From positions 1 through 9,609 of the forward strand of contig URTZ01000066.1 of the NCBI GenBank assembly GCA_900550825.1: DNA of 9,609 nucleotides, written 5' to 3'. The notes under the pieces are model-generated. The model was given only the letters and a program-made list of their open reading frames with translations. It was not told where the DNA came from and did not search any database. Shown piece by piece: positions 1 through 5,853 of this stretch; the first letter of the stretch is position 1, and the number at the start of each line of letters is the position of its first letter. This DNA comes from an uncultured Collinsella sp. (GTDB taxonomy: Bacteria > Actinomycetota > Coriobacteriia > Coriobacteriales > Coriobacteriaceae). Made by a program: the position numbers and the translations under genes.

Positions 1-117
1 ACCGGGCCAAAAGAAGCAGCATTGGCTACAAGCACAAAAAACGTTGTTGATTTTAGCAAAAAATAAGACATGAAAATTAGCAAAAACGGAAAACGCACCA
101 AAGTTCGCAAAAAAGTA

Positions 118-146
118 TTGTAATAATTGCCCTGTTATGAAATAAT
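118..146 (+). promoter_or_regulatory. Candidate sigma-70 promoter for the GntR gene
   Basis: TTGTAA at 118-123 and AATAAT at 141-146 are separated by 17 bases. The -10 box matches TATAAT at five of six positions, the -35 box matches TTGACA at four of six. They lie about 130 bases upstream of the regulator in a strongly AT-rich stretch. The rest of 1-269 shows no gene, only A-rich sequence and the ribosome-binding region. This is read by eye; in DNA this rich in A and T such matches arise easily. Confidence 0.35.
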
Positions 147-278
147 AGAACTGGAATACTACTTGGATTGCAGCAAGAATACAAGATGCTTTGAAGTTAG
201 AAAGCATGCGCCCCAGAGTATTATAGGAGAAGAACCTTTTTCTTTGCAAGGGAAAAGGGAATAGGAGTTGTGCAGAAC

Positions 279-938
279 ATGAAAGAAATGGAGTCGCAGA
301 CCAAAACGAGCCTGAAGCTGCAGGCATACCAGTACCTTAAGACCAAGATCCTGAACTGCGAGTACCGGCCCAACGAGTTTTTGAACGAGCAGAAGCTTTG
401 TGCCGAGATGGGCAACATCAGCCGCACCCCCATGCGGGATGCTCTTGGCCGCTTGGAGCAGGAAGGCCTGATCACCATTCTGCCCAAGAAGGGCCTGATG
501 GTTTCCGGCATCACCGAGGAGGACGTGCACAGCATGTTCGAGATGCGCTTGCTGGTGGAGCCTTACGCCCTGCGCACCTACGGCAGCCTGATCCCCCGGG
601 AGCAGCTGGAGGCCTACACTGAGCTGATGCACCACCCCGAGCGGATCGACGACTTCTGCAAATCGGACGATGATTTCCATGAGCTGCTGATGAGCAGCCT
701 GCCCAACAAATATCTGCGCTCTGGCTATGACCGCATCACCGGCCTGAACACCCGTTTCCGCATTATGACCGGCAAGGTGAGCATGATCAATCAGGATCAG
801 ACCTGTGAGGAGCATCTGGAAATTCTGAATGCCGCCCTGAGCGACAACTGGAACACCGCCGCCGATGCGCTGCAGCATCACCTTGAGCTGGCCCGCGATA
901 AGGCCGAGGGAGTCATCAAGGTCATCCGGCTGTGGTAA
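279..938 (+). CDS. GntR-family transcriptional regulator, FCD (FadR-like) subfamily
   Basis: A 219-residue DNA-binding repressor or activator. Residues about 10-76 form the winged helix-turn-helix, with the typical run ISRTPMRDALGRLEQEGLI followed by a wing ending KKGLMV. Residues about 80-212 are the all-helical FCD ligand domain. D130, H134, H179 and H201 fit the metal/ligand site of FCD proteins, which usually bind small organic acids or sugar acids. The ATG at 279 is preferred because AGGAG lies 11 bases upstream; the in-frame GTG at 270 is only 2 bases from it. The gene precedes a FucO-like lactaldehyde reductase on the same strand, so control of fucose/rhamnose or diol metabolism is a reasonable inference, not shown. 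Length and domain order are normal. The family is clear; the ligand is unknown. Confidence 0.9.
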   Translation: MKEMESQTKTSLKLQAYQYLKTKILNCEYRPNEFLNEQKLCAEMGNISRTPMRDALGRLEQEGLITILPKKGLMVSGITEEDVHSMFEMRLLVEPYALRTYGSLIPREQLEAYTELMHHPERIDDFCKSDDDFHELLMSSLPNKYLRSGYDRITGLNTRFRIMTGKVSMINQDQTCEEHLEILNAALSDNWNTAADALQHHLELARDKAEGVIKVIRLW

Positions 939-960
939 ATGAAACGATAAAAACGCTGTA

Positions 961-1085
961 TCACTCCTTCCGGCATCGCTGATGCGATGCCACCTCCCTC
1001 TCAGAGGGAGGCTTTTGCGTTGGCCGCCGCGTTAAGGCTCCCTCCTGGAGGGAGCTGTCGAGCGAATGCGAGACTGAGGGAGTGG
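961..1085. repeat. Dispersed palindromic repeat (MITE-like) of Faecalibacterium/Oscillospiraceae type
   Basis: This GC-rich stretch sits between AT-rich flanks and is built from nested palindromes: CCTCCCTCT-cag-AGGGAGG, then GGCTCCCTCC-tg-GAGGGAGC. The outer ends are imperfect inverted copies, CACTCCTTC at 962-970 against GAGGGAGTG near 1076-1084. The phrase GCTGTCGAGCGAATGCGAGAC followed by TGAGGGAGT is one I recall as highly repeated between genes of Faecalibacterium and relatives. It may be a non-autonomous mobile element and may also act as a transcription terminator after the GntR gene. The identification is from memory of the motif; no copy count was made. Confidence 0.65.
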
Positions 1086-1142
1086 TACAGCGTTTTCTTT
1101 TGCTGGAAAGTGTAAAAAGTTCATAGAAATCAAAAGAAAAGT

Positions 1143-1166
1143 ACATTGAATATTGTTTAACAATGT
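1143..1166. promoter_or_regulatory. Palindromic operator candidate upstream of the FucO-like ORF
   Basis: ATTGTT-T-AACAAT (1152-1164) is a perfect 6-bp inverted repeat with one central base, nested within outer arms ACATTG (1143-1148) and CAATGT (1161-1166). Its core TTGTTTAACAA partly resembles the GT...AC palindromes bound by FadR-type GntR regulators, and it lies about 70 bases upstream of the dehydrogenase start. Binding by the adjacent GntR protein is inferred from position only. Confidence 0.35.
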
Positions 1167-1188
1167 GGTATCCTTAACAACAGAGAGA

Positions 1189-1206
1189 GCCCGCTGGCAG
1201 GCGGGC
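1189..1206 (+). promoter_or_regulatory. Leader hairpin before the FucO-like ORF
   Basis: GCCCGC (1189-1194) and GCGGGC (1201-1206) can pair around a 6-base loop, ending 11 bases before the GGAGG ribosome-binding site (1218-1222) of the ORF starting at 1232. No T-run follows, so a terminator is unlikely. It may stabilise or modulate the mRNA leader, or be incidental. Confidence 0.3.
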
Positions 1207-1231
1207 AGAATGATTTTGGAGGAAAATAATT

Positions 1232-2155
1232 ATGGCTGACCGCATTGTCCTGAACACCATTTCCTACCATGGCCACGGTGCCATTGAGAACATCGTTCCC
1301 GAGCTGACCGCCCGCGGCTACAAGAAGGCTTTTGTCTGCTCTGACCCCGATCTGATCAAGTTTGGCGTGACCAAGAAAGTCACTGACCTGCTGGATGCTG
1401 CAAACTTCGCCTACGCTGTTTACAGCGAGATCAAGCCCAACCCCACCATCGCCAACGTGCAGGACGGCGTGGCCGCTTTCAAGGCTGCTGAAGCTGACTG
1501 CATCGTGACCATCGGCGGCGGCTCCTCCATGGATACCGCAAAGGCCATCGGCATCATCATCAACAACCCCGAGTTCGCGGATGTGCGCTCTCTGGAAGGT
1601 GTGGCTCCCACCAAGAAGCACGCTGTGTTCACCATTGCCGTGCCCACCACCGCCGGTACTGCGGCCGAGGTCACCATCAACTACGTCATCACCGATGTGG
1701 AGAAGAAGCGCAAGTTCGTCTGCGTGGACACCAACGATATCCCCGAGATCGCTGTGGTCGATCCCGATATGATGTCCTCCATGCCCAAGGGCCTGACCGC
1801 CGCTACCGGTATGGACGCTCTGACCCACGCCATCGAGGGCTACACCACCAAGGGCGCTTGGGAGCTCTCCGACATGTTCCACTTTGAGGCTATTAAGCTG
1901 ATCAGCGAGAACCTGCGTGACTCCGTCGCCGAGGCCAAGTCCGGTCAGCCCGGCTCCGGCCGCGAGGGCATGGCTCTTGGCCAGTATGTCGCCGGCATGG
2001 GCTTCTCCAATGTCGGCCTGGGCATCGACCACGCCATGGCTCACACCCTGTCCGCTCACTACGACACCCCGCACGGCGTCGCCTGCGCCATGCTGCTGCC
2101 GATCGCCATGGAGTTCAACAAGCCGGTTTGCGCCGAGCGTCTGGCCAAGGTTGCC
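1232..2155 (+). pseudogene. fucO: Lactaldehyde reductase / iron-containing alcohol dehydrogenase, C-terminally truncated part
   Basis: FucO reduces L-lactaldehyde to 1,2-propanediol with NADH in fucose/rhamnose breakdown. The segment matches my recall of E. coli FucO closely, for example PEFADVRSLEG, TTAGTAAEVTINYVITD, RRKFVCVD-like and ALGQYVAGMGFSNVGLG. GGGSSMD near residues 95-101 is the nucleotide-binding loop. The four Fe(II) ligands are all present: D195, H199, H267 and H281, equivalent to E. coli D196, H200, H263 and H277. About 75 C-terminal residues are absent because the frame runs into GlyS. Proline codons are all CCC up to about 2070 and then mostly CCG, so the compositional switch comes about 70 bases before the family switch. 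It follows a GntR gene and a repeat of the same apparent host. Confidence 0.85.
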
Positions 2156-3184
2156 TTCCAGGAGAAGCTCGGCAGCGTGCTCGCCAAGTCCGAGCGCATT
2201 GAGCAGCTCGCGCTCGCTATTGCCCGTGAGGCCCACCTGGGTGCCCACCTGGCTGCCGACGCCGGCCGCGCCGCGCACCTGTGCAAGGCCGACTTGGTGT
2301 CCAACGCCGTCGTCGAGTTCACGAGCCAGCAGGGCGTGATGGGCGGTTACTACGCCACCGCGATGGGGGAGAACGACGAGGTCGCCCACGCTATCCGCGA
2401 TCACTATCGTCCTCGCTTTGCCGGCGACGAGCTGCCCGAGGGCACCGCTGGCTGCATCGTGGCCTGCGCCGATAAGCTCGATACCATCGCCGGTATCTTT
2501 GCCATCGGCGAGCCCCCGACCGGCTCTTCCGACCCGTATGCGCTGCGTCGTGCCGCCATCGGCATCATCAACATCCTGCGCGACCGTCTGCCGATCGACC
2601 CCACTTCGCTCATCGACTTTGCGCTCGAGCTCTATACCGAGCAGGGCATTGCGTTTGACGCCGCCGAGGTCGCCCAGCAGGTTTGCGACTTCTTCCACGG
2701 CCGCCTGGTGAGCATGGCCCGCGACGAGAAGATCCCGGCCGATACCGTTGCCGCCGTCTCCGCGGTGCACATCATTGCCCCGTCCGTCTTCTTCGCCCGC
2801 TGCGCCGCCCTCGACGAGGCCCGCAAGAACGACGCCGAGACCTTCGACAACCTGGCGACCGCCTATGCCCGCGCCGCGCATATCTCCAAGCCCGAGCTGG
2901 GCGCGGAGTATGACCGCAGCCTGATGGGCGAGGTCGAGCTTGCGCTTGCCGACGCCTCCGAGGCCGCTCAGACCGCCGTCGACGCCGCTCTCGCCGCCGA
3001 GGATTACCCGGCCGCGTTTGCCGCTCTGGCAGCCCTGCGCGCGCCCATCGACCGTTTCTTCGACGAGGTTATGGTCATGGACAAGGACGAGCAGCTCCGC
3101 GATAATCGCCTTAAGCTGCTCAACCGCTTTGAGGCCGTTTTCTCCGGCATTGCCAACATCGGTGAGCTTGCCCGTAAAAAGTAA
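1232..3184 (+). CDS. Chimeric ORF: FucO-like N-terminus joined in frame to GlyS C-terminus
   Basis: One uninterrupted 650-codon frame encodes two unrelated half-proteins. Residues 1 to about 301-308 are an iron-dependent lactaldehyde reductase (FucO); residues about 302-308 to 650 are the C-terminal half of the glycyl-tRNA synthetase beta subunit. Full FucO is about 382 residues and full GlyS about 690, so each is cut. The switch falls at AERLAKVAFQEKLG (DNA 2132-2173), where both families could plausibly carry a similar ERLAKVA stretch. The start has a good GGAGG site 9 bases upstream. I see no biological reason for this fusion: the FucO part lacks its C-terminal helices and the GlyS part lacks its N-terminal domains. 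Best explained as an assembly join or rare recombination between two genomes. Treat it as two partial genes. Confidence 0.85.
   Translation: MADRIVLNTISYHGHGAIENIVPELTARGYKKAFVCSDPDLIKFGVTKKVTDLLDAANFAYAVYSEIKPNPTIANVQDGVAAFKAAEADCIVTIGGGSSMDTAKAIGIIINNPEFADVRSLEGVAPTKKHAVFTIAVPTTAGTAAEVTINYVITDVEKKRKFVCVDTNDIPEIAVVDPDMMSSMPKGLTAATGMDALTHAIEGYTTKGAWELSDMFHFEAIKLISENLRDSVAEAKSGQPGSGREGMALGQYVAGMGFSNVGLGIDHAMAHTLSAHYDTPHGVACAMLLPIAMEFNKPVCAERLAKVAFQEKLGSVLAKSERIEQLALAIAREAHLGAHLAADAGRAAHLCKADLVSNAVVEFTSQQGVMGGYYATAMGENDEVAHAIRDHYRPRFAGDELPEGTAGCIVACADKLDTIAGIFAIGEPPTGSSDPYALRRAAIGIINILRDRLPIDPTSLIDFALELYTEQGIAFDAAEVAQQVCDFFHGRLVSMARDEKIPADTVAAVSAVHIIAPSVFFARCAALDEARKNDAETFDNLATAYARAAHISKPELGAEYDRSLMGEVELALADASEAAQTAVDAALAAEDYPAAFAALAALRAPIDRFFDEVMVMDKDEQLRDNRLKLLNRFEAVFSGIANIGELARKK
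2135..3184 (+). pseudogene. glyS: Glycyl-tRNA synthetase beta subunit, C-terminal half only
   Basis: The beta subunit of the tetrameric bacterial glycyl-tRNA synthetase binds tRNA-Gly and supports charging by the alpha subunit. Recognisable stretches include FQEKLGS, VEFTSQQGVMGGYYA, YRPRFAGDELPEG, ADKLDTIAGIFAIGEPP and DPYALRRAA, all closely paralleling E. coli GlyS from about residue 340 onward. The last ~120 residues, with MDKDEQLRDNRLKLLNRFEA, are the DALR-like anticodon-binding domain. About 340 N-terminal residues are missing. Codons are strongly GC-ending with CCG prolines, as in Collinsella-like genomes. The PEP synthase/PPDK regulator follows after 34 bases, an arrangement I associate with Coriobacteriia. 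Confidence 0.9.
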
Positions 3185-3218
3185 GCTAGCCTGCGCGTAA
3201 GCGCAAAAGGAGCCCCGC

Positions 3219-4094
3219 ATGGATTGCCCGGTCGCCGCTCGTCCCACCGTTATCGTTATCTCCGACTCGCTCGGAGATACCGCTTGCGAGGTGGTGCTTG
3301 CGGCGTCCGGGCAATTTGATGAAGGGGCTTTTTGTGTTTTGCGTCTGCCCAAGGTGAACTCAGTGGAGCAGGTCAAGTCGTTTGTCGGTCCGCGCGTCGA
3401 TGCTGATCATCGCGATATCGCCGTGTTTCACACCATCGTCGACCCGGCGCTTCGTGCCCGCGTGCTCGACTACTTGGGCATGCTGCATATTCGCTCGGTC
3501 GATTTGATCGGACCGACGCTTGCGGTGCTGTCGTCGCTTATTGGTGTTGCGCCCAAAGGTGTGGCCGGTGTAATCCATAAGACAGACGACCGGTATTTCC
3601 ATCGAATCGAGGCCATGGAGTACTTTGTCGAGCACGATGACGGGCGCGGCTGCGACGATCTGTCTGGCGCCGATATCGTGCTGCTGGGCATATCGCGCAC
3701 GTCTAAGACGCCGCTGTCGATGTATCTGGCCTATCAGGGCTACAAGGTCGCCAACGTTCCGCTGGCGCACGGTGTGGAGCCGCCCAAGTCGATTTACGAG
3801 GTCGATCCGATGCGCCTGTTCGGCCTGATTTCGACCGTCGATGTGATTTCCGAAATTCGCGATAGCCGCCTGGGCGATGACTACGCCCGCGCCGTCGCCG
3901 GTTCCTATGCCGAGCCCGAGAGCGTGCGAAGCGAGCTCGAGGAGGGTCGCGCCCTTATGAAGCGCCTGGGCTGCTTTGTAGTGCGTACCGACGGCAAGGC
4001 GATCGAGGAGAGCGCCTCCGAGATCATCGCTCACCTCGATGAGATCCAGGAAGCAAGGGCCCGCCGAGCCGCCCGCCGCGCCCAGCAGCAGTAA
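3219..4094 (+). CDS. PEP synthase / pyruvate phosphate dikinase regulatory protein (bifunctional kinase-pyrophosphorylase)
   Basis: A 291-residue member of the kinase-PPPase family (DUF299). These enzymes inactivate PPDK or PEP synthase by ADP-dependent threonine phosphorylation and reactivate it by phosphate-dependent dephosphorylation, releasing PPi. The P-loop-like signature GISRTSKTPLS lies at residues 157-167. ISDSLGDTA near 14-22 and PLAHGVEPP near 181-189 are further family hallmarks. The start has AAAAGGAG at 3205-3212, six bases upstream. The 34-base gap from glyS contains a small TGCGC-gtaa-GCGCA hairpin. The C-terminal tail is rich in Arg, Ala and Gln. Whether the target is PPDK or PEP synthase cannot be told here, because the next gene, often ppdK in such loci, is replaced by unrelated sequence after 4097. 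Confidence 0.92.
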   Translation: MDCPVAARPTVIVISDSLGDTACEVVLAASGQFDEGAFCVLRLPKVNSVEQVKSFVGPRVDADHRDIAVFHTIVDPALRARVLDYLGMLHIRSVDLIGPTLAVLSSLIGVAPKGVAGVIHKTDDRYFHRIEAMEYFVEHDDGRGCDDLSGADIVLLGISRTSKTPLSMYLAYQGYKVANVPLAHGVEPPKSIYEVDPMRLFGLISTVDVISEIRDSRLGDDYARAVAGSYAEPESVRSELEEGRALMKRLGCFVVRTDGKAIEESASEIIAHLDEIQEARARRAARRAQQQ

Positions 4095-4096
4095 CT

Positions 4097-4317
4097 ACTG
4101 AGCAGCTAATTTGGGACGTGTCTCTATAGTATTGTCAACTCTCATGGGACGAGCCCGCCCTCCTCGAGTCGCTCGGGAGGCTCGGCGTTGCAGAGCCAGC
4201 GAGGCCGGACGGGGATTACCTCTTCGTGATGGAGGGGAACCCCGGCGCTGGAGGGCGACGGGGAGGCGCCTCGGGTGCAGCTACACAAGGGGGCCTGTCC
4301 ACGAGGTCCACGTGCGG
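4097..4317. other. High-GC segment of unknown nature between the regulator and the truncated ABC gene
   Basis: This stretch differs from the AT-richer DNA that begins at about 4318. Reading + from about 4148 gives a GC3-rich run, WDEPALLESLGRLGVAEP, continuing to about 4250 before becoming repetitive Gly/Arg sequence. The minus strand also has an open stretch ending at a TGA near 4145. I cannot assign either to a family. GGGACGTGTC at 4112 and GGGACGAGCC at 4145 are near-repeats, and TTGGGACGTGTCTCTATAGT has the look of an insertion-sequence end, without proof. It may be the remnant of a mobile element or the edge of an assembly join. Confidence 0.4.
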
Positions 4318-4443
4318 GAAGTCAATTAATTTACCGTTCAAAAAGGGGGCAATGTGGGAAAGGGCCAAGCCGACTATTGAAATGACGATAAAGACGAGGC
4401 ATCCTGATGTATGTCGGAATATAGATAGGACAAAACGTATCAT
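4318..4443 (-). pseudogene. ABC exporter, N-terminal fragment of the transmembrane domain
   Basis: Starting from ATG at 4443, the first 42 residues read MIRFVLSIFRHTSG followed by a hydrophobic helix and a closing IAPFLNGKLIDF. A basic start, one membrane helix, then P-x-L-x-GKLID is the typical opening of ABC transporter type 1 (exporter) domains. Just after GKLIDF the sequence turns into high-GC, proline-rich translation that is not ABC-like (the frame stays open to 4216), so more than 90% of the expected ~550-700 residues are missing. It lies 268 bases downstream of the methyltransferase gene, on the same strand, so the intact gene could have exported the peptide. The ribosome-binding site is weak (GAAG about 10 bases upstream). 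The family call rests on a short match. Confidence 0.55.
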
Positions 4444-4479
4444 CTATATCGCTTCTATGAAACCCGATGCAAGTTCTTC

Positions 4480-4499
4480 TCAATCTCGAAATAGATTGA
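4480..4499. promoter_or_regulatory. Inverted repeat in the leader of the ABC fragment
   Basis: TCAATCT (4480-4486) and AGATTGA (4493-4499) pair around a 6-base loop. On the minus strand this is about 40 bases before the ABC start and just downstream of a possible -10 box, TATAAA, near 4518-4523. It could be an operator or leader hairpin. Apart from this and the hairpin at 4647-4684, nothing gene-like is visible at 4444-4710. Confidence 0.3.
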
Positions 4500-4644
4500 A
4501 GGCATTGAGAGGAACTTTATACTACAAAAATCGTAGGTCTGCCACCTAGACAGAAGAAGTGATTTTGTATGCGGAATCTTGCATTTTGAAAACCGGTGCC
4601 AACTATGAGGTGTGAGTCGGGCTCGGTAAAGCGCGGGGGAAATG

Positions 4645-4685
4645 AGATAGGCTGCGCGTCATCAGAGAGTGGCGCGCAGCCTATT
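4645..4685 (-). terminator. Strong hairpin after the methyltransferase gene
   Basis: ATAGGCTGCGCG (4647-4658) and CGCGCAGCCTAT (4673-4684) are perfect 12-bp inverted arms. A G-U and a C-G pair extend the stem inward to 14 bp around a 10-base loop. It begins 26 bases past the TAA at 4711, where an operon terminator belongs. In the direction of transcription it is followed by CTCATTTCCCCC, a poor T-run, so it may terminate only partly or protect the mRNA 3' end. Confidence 0.6.
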
Positions 4686-4710
4686 GACCTGCTTTCGTAT
4701 GACGGATGCT

Positions 4711-5853
4711 TTAGAGGATCCAGGGGCCAAGTGGGTTGCCATCTGCGGAGCAGTCTTGAATCGTTAGGATAGGATTTTGAAAGGGCTGTCTCTCCCTCCA
4801 CGCCTTCAAGTGATAGGTGCAGACGCGGTCGTAGTGGATTTTTTTGTATGCGCGCGATATCTCTTTTACAGCCTCCTCTTTGCTGGAATATTTTCCTGGA
4901 GCATGTGCAACAGATGTGCATGCGATACCGTCGATCCAGCCAGATTGGGGTCCGAGGTTAAAGCTCGAGATTATTGTCAAGACACCATTGAGGCCAGCTT
5001 GCAACAAATCGTTCTGTATTCGTTCAAATGCTGATTGGTTGTTGGTTCCAAGGCCAATCATTCCAATTGCAGAGAGATATCCGCTATCAGTGAGTTTATC
5101 TCCTGCACCTCGAATAACCTTGCTTGTGATGATGAGGCCATCTGGACCGCCATCGCCAACGAAGGGGTACGGTACGTCTTCTGGGATTGGCAGCAAAGGA
5201 GGATTCACCGTAATGAGCTCATAGCTGCAAGAGCTTTCGATATTGTTTAGTGCGTTGTAGAGACTTCCGGTTAGAATAGTTAAATCTTCGCTAATACCAT
5301 TGACCAGTGCGTTTAGTTGGCAGATTTCTGAGGCGATTGGATTGATATCTATCGCTGTGACTTGCATTCCAGATTTTGCCAGTATGAGTGCCTGGATGCC
5401 TGGTCCAGAGCAGAGGTCTAAGGCATTCTTTCCGGGGGATGGGCTTAGCCGACGAGCGAGCCCAATTGAATCAGAGCCAAAATATAGTAAGGGCGAGGGT
5501 GATGGCGCATCGGCAAAAAGCCAGATGCCATGATATCGGATTAGAGATAAACCGGAAAGGGAGGCATTGCCACTGTGCTCGCTTAGCAGCCCGAGTGAGG
5601 CTATGGTTTCGACAGTGCCTTTCAGCAGTCTTCTTTTTGCCACTTCTGAATCGAGATCAATCTCTCCACCTAGCATCAGGAAGGAGACGAGCTCTTGATG
5701 CTCCCTGTCAAGTTGATCCCAGATGCGATGCGCGCATTCAAAAGGATCTATAGATATGTCAAGTGTGTCTAAAAAATCTGTTACTCCAAGAGTGTCCAAT
5801 CTACGGAGTGGATTACTCGAGAGCGAATTTAAAGAGGGTAGCACTTCAATCAT
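4711..5853 (-). CDS. Class I SAM-dependent methyltransferase (HemK/PrmC-like fold, NPPL motif), RiPP-associated
   Basis: A 380-residue protein. Residues 1-130 form an N-terminal domain of unknown type. The Rossmann methyltransferase domain starts near 143, with the SAM-binding loop DLCSGPG at 146-152, AIDINP at 167-172 and the catalytic-type motif NPPLLPIP at 217-224, followed by GDGGPDGL at 233-240. NPP[YFL] motifs occur in class I enzymes that methylate amide or amine nitrogens, such as PrmC on glutamine or N6-adenine enzymes. With the Asn-repeat precursor beside it, N-methylation of Asn side-chain amides is my inference. The start at 5853 gives an 8-bp overlap with the radical SAM stop (ATGATTGA) and has GGAAATGGG upstream; longer in-frame starts lie inside the preceding gene. 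It could instead modify another target. No signal peptide or membrane helix is seen. Confidence 0.85.
   Translation of the reverse strand: MIEVLPSLNSLSSNPLRRLDTLGVTDFLDTLDISIDPFECAHRIWDQLDREHQELVSFLMLGGEIDLDSEVAKRRLLKGTVETIASLGLLSEHSGNASLSGLSLIRYHGIWLFADAPSPSPLLYFGSDSIGLARRLSPSPGKNALDLCSGPGIQALILAKSGMQVTAIDINPIASEICQLNALVNGISEDLTILTGSLYNALNNIESSCSYELITVNPPLLPIPEDVPYPFVGDGGPDGLIITSKVIRGAGDKLTDSGYLSAIGMIGLGTNNQSAFERIQNDLLQAGLNGVLTIISSFNLGPQSGWIDGIACTSVAHAPGKYSSKEEAVKEISRAYKKIHYDRVCTYHLKAWRERQPFQNPILTIQDCSADGNPLGPWIL

Noticed and set aside
159..881. 240-codon minus-strand frame opposite the GntR gene
   Set aside because: It is a mirror of a well-supported regulator, with Gln/His/Leu-rich shadow composition and no domain.
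1232..3184. A genuine bifunctional FucO-GlyS enzyme
   Set aside because: Both halves are incomplete, the functions are unrelated, and composition and context change at the join.
1157..3376. 739-codon open frame on the minus strand
   Set aside because: It is antisense to the fucO/glyS frame, whose protein families are clear. It runs across the chimera join, has Gly/His/Val-rich composition typical of shadow frames and has no recognisable domain.
3360..4034. 224-codon minus-strand frame opposite the PPDK regulator
   Set aside because: It is antisense to a strongly supported gene and has no domain.
4111..4329. A + strand gene at 4111-4329
   Set aside because: Arg-rich translation crossing a compositional break, with a TTG start, no ribosome-binding site and no family match.
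5300..5753. Plus-strand frames opposite the methyltransferase
   Set aside because: The minus-strand gene has clear SAM-binding and NPPL motifs; these are its shadows.
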